Below, piece after piece: positions 1-7,040 of a stretch of 17,226 nt of DNA. The position numbers and the translations under genes are program-made. Where the stretch lies: assembly GCA_964415085.1 (NCBI GenBank), contig CAYPYI010000028.1, forward strand, positions 1-17,226, read 5' to 3'. The notes below the pieces were generated by a model, which searched no databases, was not told the origin of the DNA, and saw only the letters and a list, made by a program, of their open reading frames with translations. The DNA comes from CAYPYI01 sp964415085 (GTDB lineage: Bacteria; Bacillota; Clostridia; Tissierellales; Tissierellaceae). Numbering within the stretch: the first letter of the stretch is position 1; every line of letters starts with the position of its first letter.

Positions 1-1275
1 ACATTAATAACAGGAGTAAAACCAGCACTTGGATGTACGGAACCTGTTGCTGTAGGTTTAGGCGTAGCTAAGGCTATGGATAATTTAGATAAAGATAATA
101 TAGAAGAAATTACAGTTAGAGTTAGTCCTAATATATATAAAAATGGTATGGGAGTAGGAATACCAGGAACAAAAGAAATAGGACTAGTATTTGCTTCAGC
201 TTTAGGAGCGGTATGTGGAGATAGTACTTTAGGACTTGAAGTATTTAGAAATGTTAATGATGAATATGTAAAACAAGCAGAAAAATTAATTGAAGATAAA
301 AAAGTAAATGTTATATTAGAAGAAAATGAAGGAAACTTTGTAATAATAACAGATATAAAAACTAAAGATGGTGTGGGAAGAAGTATAATTAAAAACTCAC
401 ATACAAACATAGTTTATGAAGAAAAAAATGGAGAAGTTCTACTTAATAACCTAGATGAAAAAGTTGAGAAAAAAGCTGAAAAAAATGGTTATATGAATGA
501 TGTTAAAATAGATGATATTATTGAATTTATAGAAGAAGTAGACTATGAAGATATTAAGTTTTTATTAGATGGAATAGATACTAACATGAAAATCGCAGCA
601 GTTGGACTTAAAGAAGAACCAGGAGCAGGTCTTGGAGCTGCTTTAAAAAGATTAATGGATAAGAAAATATTACCAGAAGACTTAGCAAACAAAGCTAAAA
701 TGGTAGCTGCAGCAGCATGTGATGCTAGAATGGCTGGTATAAATATGCCAGTAATGAGCTCAGACGGAAGCGGAAATCAAGGTATAATGGCCATAGTACC
801 AGTAGCTGTAGTATGTAAAGAATTAGAATTAAGTGATGAAAAAACAGCTAGAGCCTTAGCTCTATCTCACCTAGTTACAGCTTATATAAAAGTATTCAAT
901 GGTAACTTATCACCAGTATGTGGTTGTGCCATAGCAGCAGGAATAGGATCATCTGCAGGTATAACTTGGGCAATGGACGGAACTAATGAACAAGTTAAAA
1001 TAGCAATAAAAAATATAATAGGAACACTTTCAGGTCTTGTTTGTGATGGAGCAAAAGGTGGATGTGCATTTAAAATAGCAACAGCAACAACAGAAGCTAT
1101 AAATCAAGCATTACTTGCTCTTGAAAATATAGAAGTAAATAATACAGACGGAATACTTGCTCCTTCAGTAGAACAATCCATAAGAAACTTAGGACAGTTC
1201 TCAAGAAAAGGAATGTTAAATGCTGATAAAGAAATAATAAATATAATGGAAAATACATTAGAAAATTTAAATTAG
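1..1275 (+). CDS. L-cysteine desulfidase / L-serine dehydratase-like protein (CyuA/YhaM, UPF0597 family), 5' end missing
   Basis: The reading frame is open from the first base, so the gene starts upstream. The ATG at position 76 is an internal Met, because the family's conserved N-terminal motif (PALGCTEP) lies before it at about bases 22-45. Further family marks are GAGLGAALKRL, the SSDGSGNQG loop, and the cysteine motifs SPVCGCA and GLVCDGAKGGC. About 425 residues are visible against a usual length near 430-440, so only some 10-20 codons are missing. Members of this family use a [4Fe-4S] cluster to remove sulfide or ammonia from L-cysteine or L-serine, giving pyruvate. Such oxygen-sensitive enzymes are cytoplasmic and typical of anaerobes. 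Whether cysteine or serine is the substrate cannot be told from sequence. A strong terminator follows directly, so this is the last gene of its transcript. Confidence 0.9.
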   Translation, partial: TLITGVKPALGCTEPVAVGLGVAKAMDNLDKDNIEEITVRVSPNIYKNGMGVGIPGTKEIGLVFASALGAVCGDSTLGLEVFRNVNDEYVKQAEKLIEDKKVNVILEENEGNFVIITDIKTKDGVGRSIIKNSHTNIVYEEKNGEVLLNNLDEKVEKKAEKNGYMNDVKIDDIIEFIEEVDYEDIKFLLDGIDTNMKIAAVGLKEEPGAGLGAALKRLMDKKILPEDLANKAKMVAAAACDARMAGINMPVMSSDGSGNQGIMAIVPVAVVCKELELSDEKTARALALSHLVTAYIKVFNGNLSPVCGCAIAAGIGSSAGITWAMDGTNEQVKIAIKNIIGTLSGLVCDGAKGGCAFKIATATTEAINQALLALENIEVNNTDGILAPSVEQSIRNLGQFSRKGMLNADKEIINIMENTLENLN

Positions 1276-1281
1276 GATATA

Positions 1282-1324
1282 AAACTCTTCTATTAATATA
1301 CATATATAATAGAAGAGTTTTTTT
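1282..1324 (+). terminator. Rho-independent terminator after the cysteine desulfidase gene
   Basis: A perfect 14-bp stem (1282-1295 with 1307-1320) has an 11-nt loop and runs into seven T residues (1318-1324). It starts 6 nt after the stop codon. Confidence 0.93.
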
Positions 1325-1350
1325 GTAAACTTAATAATATGATGTATAAT
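1323..1350 (+). promoter_or_regulatory. Candidate sigma-A promoter for the EamA permease gene
   Basis: TTGTAA at 1323-1328 and a perfect TATAAT at 1345-1350 are 16 nt apart. The -35 box overlaps the T-tract of the preceding terminator. In such AT-rich DNA the spacing match is only moderate support. Confidence 0.45.
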
Positions 1351-1385
1351 TAAAGTACATATAAATTAAGGAGATGATAAAAAAT

Positions 1386-2240
1386 ATGGGCGTTCTAATA
1401 ATCCTAATCGCAAATTTATTTTTCGCACTAGGCTCGTATTTTGGTAAAGTAGCACTCAATATGAGTAGTATGTCTGGAGTAATTAACTCATTTAGTAGGT
1501 TTTTAATAGGAACTATAGTAATGACAAGTTATATATTAATAACTAAAAAAAGTTTTAAACTTAAAGATAAAAAGCCTGTAATACTAAGAGCAATCTTTAA
1601 CACACTTGCAATAATTCTTTTGTCAGTTTCAGTAAGGTATACAACGATAACAAATTCAAACTTACTTCACATGACCTTTCCAGTATTTGTAATATTATTT
1701 AGTCCTTATATATTAAAAGAAAAAATTAATAAAAAGAACTATATATATCTTTTCTTTATAATGTTAGGTTCTTATATAATAACAAATCCTAGTTTTGATA
1801 ATATTAATAAAGGAGATTTACTTGCTTTTATTTCAGCTATTATAGCTTCTTTTAGTGTAATATGCCTAACATTATCAAGAAGAGAAAATGAAGGATATTT
1901 AATAGTCTTTTACGTAATGGCAATAGGAACAGTAATAAATATACCATTTGCCTATAATGATATAATAAACTTTGAATTTAATGCAATCTTACCAGTATTT
2001 CTAGGAGGACTTTTCGGACTTTTAGGACAAATATTTTTAACCTGGGGTTATAAGTATGTAGATTCATCTACAGGATCTTTAGTATCTGCTAGTAGAATAC
2101 TTATGACATCAATAATAGGATACTTATTATTAAATGAAGAAATAACTCCAAGAATATTATTTGGAATGATTTTAATATTTATCTCCTTAGTAGGAGTTAG
2201 TGGTTTTTTTGAAAATAAAAAGAAAACTAAAACTATTTAA
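1386..2240 (+). CDS. EamA/DMT-superfamily permease
   Basis: This is an integral membrane protein of about 284 residues with roughly ten hydrophobic segments. It has the two-fold EamA repeat: the first half opens with a small-residue-rich helix (FFALGSYFGKVALN), and the second half ends with a SASRILMTSIIGYLLLNEE-type helix pair common in drug/metabolite transporters of the YdcZ/RhaT kind. Such proteins usually export amino acids, nucleotides or other metabolites; the substrate cannot be predicted. An ATG at 1374 is also in frame, but AAGGAG (1368-1373) abuts it with no spacer. The ATG at 1386 has normal spacing from AAGGAGATGA and is preferred. The gene appears to be monocistronic, between an upstream terminator and the promoter of the next gene. 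Confidence 0.88.
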   Translation: MGVLIILIANLFFALGSYFGKVALNMSSMSGVINSFSRFLIGTIVMTSYILITKKSFKLKDKKPVILRAIFNTLAIILLSVSVRYTTITNSNLLHMTFPVFVILFSPYILKEKINKKNYIYLFFIMLGSYIITNPSFDNINKGDLLAFISAIIASFSVICLTLSRRENEGYLIVFYVMAIGTVINIPFAYNDIINFEFNAILPVFLGGLFGLLGQIFLTWGYKYVDSSTGSLVSASRILMTSIIGYLLLNEEITPRILFGMILIFISLVGVSGFFENKKKTKTI

Positions 2241-2243
2241 TGT

Positions 2244-2272
2244 TTAGAACTTCCTTTAAACTATGATATTAT
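2244..2272 (+). promoter_or_regulatory. Candidate extended -10 promoter for the binding-protein/apbE/racemase genes
   Basis: The extended -10 element TGATATTAT lies at 2264-2272. A weak -35 (TTAGAA, 2244-2249) sits 17 nt upstream of the hexamer. A strong Shine-Dalgarno AAGGAGG (2285-2291) follows before the ATG at 2299. Confidence 0.42.
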
Positions 2273-2298
2273 AGTATTATAGTTAAGGAGGTTTTTTT

Positions 2299-3279
2299 AT
2301 GATTAATAATAAAAAAAGTAAGTTACTTGTGATGATTCTTTTTCTTATATTAGTACTAACATCATGTGTACGAGATGATGATGAGAAAAATTTAATAGAT
2401 AAGAAAGAAAAAAATATCCAAATAGTTATACCTTGGGAAGAAGATAGCACGGAGGATATGATTGGAAGAAAATTAGCAGAACTTTTCCAAAAAGAACTAT
2501 CTAAGAAAAATCCAGATATTTTAGTAGATGTAAAAAATATTCCAGGGATTTCTGGAGCTTTAGGGACAGAATACTTTTTTAAAGAATCTGAGGACATTAA
2601 ATTATTAGTTAATAATGAGGCTATTTTATTTAATAAAGACTTAGGTTTAAATGATGTAGATATTGAAGATATTAAAATATTAAAAATTCTTGCATCAGAT
2701 AAAGACGTTTTTGTAGCTCATAAAGATTCCAAATACCAAACTATAGAAGCTTTATTAATACAGGTTAAAGAAAACCCAGGAAAAGTTGTAATGGGATATT
2801 CTGGACTAGGAACAAATTCTCATATATATTCGAACGTATTAAAAAAACAAGGGTATAATATAGGAATTCAGTCCTATCAAAGTCAAGTAGAAGCATTAGA
2901 AGGAATAAAAAATGAAAGTTCAGATTTTACTATTGTAAATAAAAACTTAGTAAAAAAACTTAATGAAAAAGAAGATCTCTATCAAATAATTGCAAATGTT
3001 AATGATAAAGATGGAGAAATAGAAAATATTACAAAAAGAGTACCAGAATTTGAAAACTTAATTCCAAAATATAATCCAGTAATATTAGGAATTAATAAAA
3101 ATGCTAAAGATGAAGATGTAAAATATATCTATAAATATTTAAAAAAGATATTTAAAAGTTCTGAATGGAAAAACTTTATAAAAGAAGAAAACTTAGAATC
3201 TTTAGTAGATCTAGATGATGAAAAAATAAACACATTTTTAAATGAATTTAAGAATAAAAGAATTGATTTAATCAAATAA
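2299..3279 (+). CDS. TctC-like (tripartite tricarboxylate transporter type) substrate-binding lipoprotein
   Basis: The protein has 326 residues and a Sec-type lipoprotein signal: a basic n-region, a leucine-rich core and the lipobox LTSC with Cys23, so it should be anchored outside the membrane. The mature part follows the TctC pattern: IQIVIPWEEDSTEDMIGRKL near residue 40 resembles the P-W-x-x-G-x-x-D start, and VKNIPGISGALGTEYF resembles the V-x-N-x-P-G-A-G-G element. A central VVMGYSGLGTNSH segment completes the match. TctC proteins normally pick up carboxylates for a TctAB permease, but no tctA or tctB is present here, so this is an orphan receptor or works with a remote permease. It is probably co-transcribed with apbE, since no terminator lies between them. 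The family call is fairly safe; the ligand is unknown. Confidence 0.8.
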   Translation: MINNKKSKLLVMILFLILVLTSCVRDDDEKNLIDKKEKNIQIVIPWEEDSTEDMIGRKLAELFQKELSKKNPDILVDVKNIPGISGALGTEYFFKESEDIKLLVNNEAILFNKDLGLNDVDIEDIKILKILASDKDVFVAHKDSKYQTIEALLIQVKENPGKVVMGYSGLGTNSHIYSNVLKKQGYNIGIQSYQSQVEALEGIKNESSDFTIVNKNLVKKLNEKEDLYQIIANVNDKDGEIENITKRVPEFENLIPKYNPVILGINKNAKDEDVKYIYKYLKKIFKSSEWKNFIKEENLESLVDLDDEKINTFLNEFKNKRIDLIK

Positions 3280-3326
3280 AAATGTAACAATATATTTTAT
3301 AAAAGATAATAAAAAGGGTGATAGAA

Positions 3327-4418
3327 TTGAAAAATAATAAAAATATTAAAATAACTTTACTATTAATTACTATAATTAGCTCACTAATGCTTACATCTTG
3401 TCAAAAGGAAAAGATTTACCATAAACACTCAGATGCTTTTTTTGATTCATTTGATACGGTAACTCAAGTAGTAGCTTATACAGAAACTGAAAAAGAGTTT
3501 AGAGAATACATGGACTTTATGCATGATAGATTCTTAGAACTTCATAAATATTATGATAAATATAATTCTTATGAAGGAATAAATAATATAAAAACAATAA
3601 ACGATAATGCAGGGATAGAACCAGTTAAAGTAGACGATGAAATAATAGAACTTTTACTTTTTTCAAAAGAATGGTATGAAAAAGCAGGAAGCGAAACAAA
3701 TATAGCTTTAGGACCTGTTGTTGAAATATGGCATGATCATAAAGAAGAAGCAGAACTTGATCCTAGTAATGCTAAAATGCCAGATATGGATAAGTTAAAA
3801 GAAGCAAGTAAATATACAGATATGAACAAGGTAATAATTGATGAGGAAAATAAAACAGTATTTTTAGAGGAAAAAGGTATGAGCTTAGATGTTGGCGCTG
3901 TAGCTAAAGGATATGCAACAGAGATAGTAGCTCAGGAAGTAGAAGAAAAAGGCCTTACATCTTGTTTAATAAGTGCAGGAGGAAATATTAGAGGTATAGG
4001 AAAGCCTCTAGATGGACAAAGAGAAAAATGGGGGGTGGGAATCCAAAATCCGGATACTAATCTTTTCGGAGATGATAAATTAATAGAAACAGTATATATT
4101 AACGATATGAGTGTAGTAAGTAGTGGGGATTATCAAAGATACTATTATGTTGGTGATAAAAGAATGCATCATATAATTGATCCTAATACACTATTACCAG
4201 GGGAAAATTATAGAGCAGTAACTGTAGTAACGAAGCACTCAGGACTTGCAGACTTTTTATCAACTTCATTATTTTTACTACCATTTGAGGAGAGTTTAGA
4301 ATTAGTAGAAAGTATTGATGGATTAGATGCACTATGGGTATTTAGTGACGGAACAATTAAAACATCACAGGGAATGAAAGAAATAATGTATAGTGAAGGA
4401 GCAAGAGGGGGAAAATAA
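3327..4418 (+). CDS. apbE: ApbE: FAD:protein FMN transferase lipoprotein
   Basis: ApbE covalently transfers FMN from FAD to a Thr or Ser in target proteins outside the cytoplasm. The family motifs are present in order: a SFDTVTQVVAY opening near residue 40, a SLDVGAVAKGYATE loop, SAGGNIRGIGKP, WGVGIQNPD, SSGDYQRY, HHIIDPNT and GLADFLSTSLF. The last of these carries the metal-binding Asp/Thr region. A Sec lipobox (LTSC) gives a membrane-anchored enzyme. GTG at 3318 is also in frame but lies inside the Shine-Dalgarno (AGGGTGAT). TTG at 3327, 4 nt after GGTGAT, gives a normal lipoprotein start (MKNNKNIK) and is preferred. The gene overlaps the racemase start by one base (TAATG). A plausible local target is the SGAT-containing FMN-binding lipoprotein at 9016-9357; that link is inference. 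Confidence 0.93.
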   Translation: MKNNKNIKITLLLITIISSLMLTSCQKEKIYHKHSDAFFDSFDTVTQVVAYTETEKEFREYMDFMHDRFLELHKYYDKYNSYEGINNIKTINDNAGIEPVKVDDEIIELLLFSKEWYEKAGSETNIALGPVVEIWHDHKEEAELDPSNAKMPDMDKLKEASKYTDMNKVIIDEENKTVFLEEKGMSLDVGAVAKGYATEIVAQEVEEKGLTSCLISAGGNIRGIGKPLDGQREKWGVGIQNPDTNLFGDDKLIETVYINDMSVVSSGDYQRYYYVGDKRMHHIIDPNTLLPGENYRAVTVVTKHSGLADFLSTSLFLLPFEESLELVESIDGLDALWVFSDGTIKTSQGMKEIMYSEGARGGK

Positions 4419-5131
4419 TGAGTAAGAACAAGGGATTGAAAACAATAGGTATATTAGGCGGAATGGGACCTTTAGCAACAGCAACACTATTTAATAATAT
4501 TATTTTGAATACATCAGCAAATAAAGATCAAGAACATATTCCAATATTAATTCATAATAATACTAAAATAGCAGATAGAACAGCATATATACTTGATAAT
4601 GAAAAAGAAAATCCAAAAAGTGAGTTAATAAAATCAGCAAAAATATTAGAAGAAGGTGGGGCAGATTTTATAATCATGCCCTGCAATACGGCTCACTTTT
4701 TTTATGAAGATATACAAAAAGAAGTAAAAATTCCTGTTGTAAATATGATTAAAGAAGCTATTAATCAAATACAGGAAAACGATTTAGGTAAGAAGATAGG
4801 ACTACTTTCAACAGATGGAACAATAAAAGCTAAGGTATATCATAATCTACTTGAAAAAGAGAATATGGAAGTAATTGTTCCTAGTAAAGAGAATCAAAAA
4901 TATGTTATGGAACTAATATACAATATTAAGGAAGACATAAAGCAAGATAGTTTAGATGGATTTTATATGGCTATTAAAGAAATGGAAGATAAAGGTGTAG
5001 ATATTATAATATCAGGATGCACGGAAGTATCAGTTGCTTTAGATATGTATAATATTAAGGGTAATTTTATAGATCCAATGAAAGTACTTATGGAAACAAG
5101 TATATTAAAAGCAGGAGCAAAACTAAAATAG
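4418..5131 (+). CDS. Aspartate/glutamate racemase family protein
   Basis: This 237-residue, PLP-independent racemase is probably cytoplasmic. The N-terminus has the family signature TIGILGGMGPLAT (residues 9-21). Both catalytic cysteines are present: Cys89 in MPCNTAH and Cys201 in ISGCTEV. The length fits aspartate racemases, which interconvert L- and D-aspartate; related enzymes act on glutamate or other amino acids, so the exact substrate is open. The start codon overlaps the apbE stop (TAATG), with a purine-rich GAGGGGG site just upstream, which indicates translational coupling. No convincing terminator follows, so some read-through into the next gene is possible. Confidence 0.9.
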   Translation: MSKNKGLKTIGILGGMGPLATATLFNNIILNTSANKDQEHIPILIHNNTKIADRTAYILDNEKENPKSELIKSAKILEEGGADFIIMPCNTAHFFYEDIQKEVKIPVVNMIKEAINQIQENDLGKKIGLLSTDGTIKAKVYHNLLEKENMEVIVPSKENQKYVMELIYNIKEDIKQDSLDGFYMAIKEMEDKGVDIIISGCTEVSVALDMYNIKGNFIDPMKVLMETSILKAGAKLK

Positions 5132-5180
5132 ACAAAATCCTCCTTAAAATTAGAAAAATAAATTAATATATTAAAGTTTT

Positions 5181-5209
5181 ATTACAACTAATTAACATAT
5201 TGGTATAAT
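5181..5209 (+). promoter_or_regulatory. Promoter P1 of the first cysteine-rich lipoprotein gene
   Basis: An extended -10 (TGGTATAAT, 5201-5209) lies 17 nt after ATTACA (5181-5186). A TTGACA at 5211-5216 lies just downstream, but it has no -10 at usable distance. Confidence 0.6.
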
Positions 5210-5233
5210 ATTGACAAAGTATGTAAAAAATAT

Positions 5234-5247
5234 ACACTTAAAAGTGT
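5234..5247 (+). promoter_or_regulatory. Short inverted repeat in the leader of the first cysteine-rich lipoprotein gene
   Basis: ACACTT (5234-5239) and AAGTGT (5242-5247) form a perfect 6-bp inverted repeat with a 2-nt centre. It lies downstream of P1 and 16 nt before the AAGGAGG ribosome site. It could be an operator or a small leader structure, and such repeats also arise by chance in AT-rich DNA. Confidence 0.3.
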
Positions 5248-5275
5248 TAGTAATATAAATTTAAGGAGGATATTA

Positions 5276-5995
5276 ATGAGTAAATTAGAAAACAAGGAAA
5301 AGCTTTACACAAGAAAAGAAATGTTAAGTTTAACAGGTAAATCTTTAGCTGGAGTAGCAGTTGTAGGTGCAATCCCAACATTTTTAACAGGATGTGGAGA
5401 TGATAAAAAAGCAGCAGCTGGGAAAGTAGACTTACCAGGAAAAGAAGTATTAGAATATGAATATGTTGAAAAGAGTGAAGATTATGCACCACATCCATAT
5501 CCATACCAAAAAGTAGATCCAGCAGTAGCAGAAGAAAGAGCTCACGCAGGATACTATAACATAGGTGGATGTTGTAGAGGAGTTGCAGATGGAATAATAG
5601 GAGAACTTGCAGATAAAGCAGGATATCCATTTAACCAAATTCCAATAGACATGTTTGCAAACGGCACTACAGGATATGGAACAGGTTCACTTTGTGGTTC
5701 ATTAGGTGGAGCAGCAGCTGCAATAGGCTTAGTTTGTGAAGATGATGATGCTAAACAAATAACTCAAGAATTATTCAAATGGTATAGAGAAGCAGAACTT
5801 CCAATTTATCAACCAACAATGAAACTTGAAACAACAGTAGCAGGATCAGTAAACTGTGATGAGTCAGTTGGAGGATACATGGAAAAAACAGGAGCTAAAA
5901 TGGGAGACGACATAAGAAAAGAAAGATGTGCTTGTGTGTCAGGAGACGTAGCTAAGAAAACTGTTGAATTACTTAACGAATTCTATAATTTATAA
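5276..5995 (+). CDS. Tat-type lipoprotein of the C_GCAxxG_C_C (PF09719-like) family, copy 1
   Basis: The protein has 239 residues. A long polar n-region is followed by T12-R-K-E-M-L17, a short weakly hydrophobic stretch and a lipobox (LTGC, Cys40). This resembles a Tat lipoprotein signal in which the second Arg is Lys. The mature protein carries Cys99-Cys100 (GGCCRGVADGI), Cys140 (GTGSLCGSLGG), Cys154, Cys194 (SVNCDESV) and Cys218-x-Cys220 (RCACVSGDVAKKTVE). Order and spacing follow the C_GCAxxG_C_C family, which is described as putatively redox-active and has no firmly known biochemical function. After the lipobox comes a linker, then a HPYPYQKVD element shared by all copies. The gene has its own promoter and terminator and a strong AAGGAGG site 7 nt before ATG. 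Together with the tatA/tatC genes downstream, this suggests export in a folded, perhaps cofactor-loaded state. Family placement is good; the role is unknown. Confidence 0.85.
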   Translation: MSKLENKEKLYTRKEMLSLTGKSLAGVAVVGAIPTFLTGCGDDKKAAAGKVDLPGKEVLEYEYVEKSEDYAPHPYPYQKVDPAVAEERAHAGYYNIGGCCRGVADGIIGELADKAGYPFNQIPIDMFANGTTGYGTGSLCGSLGGAAAAIGLVCEDDDAKQITQELFKWYREAELPIYQPTMKLETTVAGSVNCDESVGGYMEKTGAKMGDDIRKERCACVSGDVAKKTVELLNEFYNL

Positions 5996-6032
5996 TAATA
6001 TACAAACAATAATATAATATATACGCAAAAAT

Positions 6033-6063
6033 CAGCTTACATTTTAAAATGTAGGCTGTTTTT
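6033..6063 (+). terminator. Terminator after cysteine-rich lipoprotein copy 1
   Basis: A stem of about 11 bp (6033-6043 with 6048-6058, one T-G pair) has a small T/A loop and is followed by five T residues (6059-6063). Confidence 0.85.
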
Positions 6064-6082
6064 GTATGTATTTTAATAAAAT

Positions 6083-6111
6083 TTTCACAAAGTACTTGTA
6101 TCTTTGTGAAA
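6083..6111 (+). promoter_or_regulatory. 10-bp inverted repeat overlapping promoter P2
   Basis: TTTCACAAAG (6083-6092) and CTTTGTGAAA (6102-6111) form a perfect inverted repeat around a 9-nt spacer that contains the -35 box of P2. The position suits a repressor or activator site. The half-site order is the reverse of the usual Rex (TTGTGA..TCACAA) or CRP-like arrangement, so no regulator is assigned. Confidence 0.45.
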
Positions 6112-6124
6112 TATTTGTTAATAT
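6096..6124 (+). promoter_or_regulatory. Promoter P2 of cysteine-rich lipoprotein copy 2
   Basis: TTGTAT (6096-6101) is followed 17 nt later by TAATAT (6119-6124), with an extended TGT at 6116-6118. A 13-base sequence just downstream (from 6128) recurs at the same distance after the -10 box of P3, which supports both assignments. A 9-bp hairpin sequence (6125-6133 with 6142-6150) sits between the -10 box and the AAGGAGG site. Confidence 0.52.
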
Positions 6125-6164
6125 AAGATTGTAGAAAAAAATACAATCTTTAAGGAGGATATTA

Positions 6165-6884
6165 ATGAGTAAATTAGAAAACAAGGAAAAGCTGTATACA
6201 AGAAAAGAAATGTTAAATTTAACAGGTAAGTCTTTAGCAGGAGTAGCTATGGTGGGAGCGATACCAACACTACTAACAGGATGCGGAGATGACAAGAATG
6301 CAGCTGCAGGGAAAGCAGAAGTACCATCAAAAGAAGTGTTAGAATATGAATACATAGAAAAATCAGAAGATGCAGCACCATATCCATATCCATACCAAAA
6401 AGTAGATCCAGCAGTAGCAGAGGAAAGAGCACACGCAGGATATTATAATGTAGGTGGATGTTGTAGAGGAGTTGCAGATGGAATAATAGGGGAACTTGCA
6501 GATAAAGCAGGATATCCATTTAATCAAATTCCAGTTGATATGTTTGCAAATGGAACAACAGGATACGGAACAGGTTCACTTTGTGGAGCACTAGGTGGAG
6601 CAGTTGCAGCAATTGGTCTTGTTTGTGAAGATGATGATTCTAAAGCTTTAACTCAAGAATTATTCAAATGGTATAGAGAAACAGAACTTCCAATTTACCA
6701 ACCAACAATGGAGCTTGAAACAACAGTAGCAGGATCAGTAAACTGTGATGAGTCAGTTGGAGGATACATGGAAAAAACAGGAGCTAAAATGGGAGACGAC
6801 ATAAGAAAAGAAAGATGTGCTTGTATCTCAGGAGACGTAGCTAGGAAAACTGTTGAAATACTTAATGACTTTTACAATCTATAA
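6165..6884 (+). CDS. Tat-type lipoprotein of the C_GCAxxG_C_C family, copy 2
   Basis: The length is the same as copy 1 (239 residues), with about 90% identity and the same signal: T12-R-K-E-M-L17, then a lipobox Cys40 in LLTGC. All mature cysteines are kept (Cys99-Cys100, Cys140, Cys154, Cys194, Cys218-x-Cys220). Most changes fall in the signal core and in the linker after the lipobox (residues 45-73), while the cysteine core is almost unchanged. This points to selection on the redox or cofactor-binding part. Translation starts 6 nt after an AAGGAGG site in the same leader context as copy 1. The gene has its own terminator, and its promoter region holds two inverted repeats not found at copy 1, so the copies may be expressed under different conditions. 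Confidence 0.85.
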   Translation: MSKLENKEKLYTRKEMLNLTGKSLAGVAMVGAIPTLLTGCGDDKNAAAGKAEVPSKEVLEYEYIEKSEDAAPYPYPYQKVDPAVAEERAHAGYYNVGGCCRGVADGIIGELADKAGYPFNQIPVDMFANGTTGYGTGSLCGALGGAVAAIGLVCEDDDSKALTQELFKWYRETELPIYQPTMELETTVAGSVNCDESVGGYMEKTGAKMGDDIRKERCACISGDVARKTVEILNDFYNL

Positions 6885-6910
6885 TTAAATATAATAATAT
6901 ATACGAAAAG

Positions 6911-6942
6911 GGAATCTATGCTTATGCATAGGTTCTTTTTTT
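6911..6942 (+). terminator. Terminator after cysteine-rich lipoprotein copy 2
   Basis: A 10-bp stem (6912-6921 with 6926-6935, one T-G pair) with a TTAT loop is followed by seven T residues (6936-6942). Confidence 0.92.
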
Positions 6943-6962
6943 ATTTAGTTATGGGAATATGC

Positions 6963-6991
6963 TTGAAACTTAAAGTTTACTATGATACTAT
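6963..6991 (+). promoter_or_regulatory. Promoter P3 of cysteine-rich lipoprotein copy 3
   Basis: TTGAAA (6963-6968) lies 17 nt before TACTAT (6986-6991), which is preceded by an extended TGA. The AGGAGG site of copy 3 is about 40 nt downstream. Confidence 0.65.
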
Positions 6992-7040
6992 TTAATTGTA
7001 GAAAAAATAACGAATATAAAATATATTAGGAGGAATAAAG

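Noticed and set aside
76..78. ATG at 76 as the start of the first gene
   Set aside because: The same frame is open back to base 1 and encodes the conserved GCTEP motif, so 76 is an internal Met.
5211..5236. TTGACA (5211) with TATACA (5231) as the promoter of copy 1
   Set aside because: Spacing is only 14 nt. The extended -10 element at 5201-5209 with a 17-nt spacer is better.
5247..5638. Leucine- and Ser/Cys-rich open frames on the minus strand, also at 6247-6519 and 7051-7260
   Set aside because: They are antisense to the three cysteine-rich lipoprotein genes, lack ribosome sites and have low-complexity composition caused by the AT-rich coding strand.
6084..6110. Rex or CRP/FNR binding site upstream of copy 2
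   Set aside because: The half-sites TTCACAA and TTGTGAA are in the opposite order from the usual Rex and CRP arrangement and the 9-nt spacing does not fit. It is kept only as an unassigned inverted repeat.
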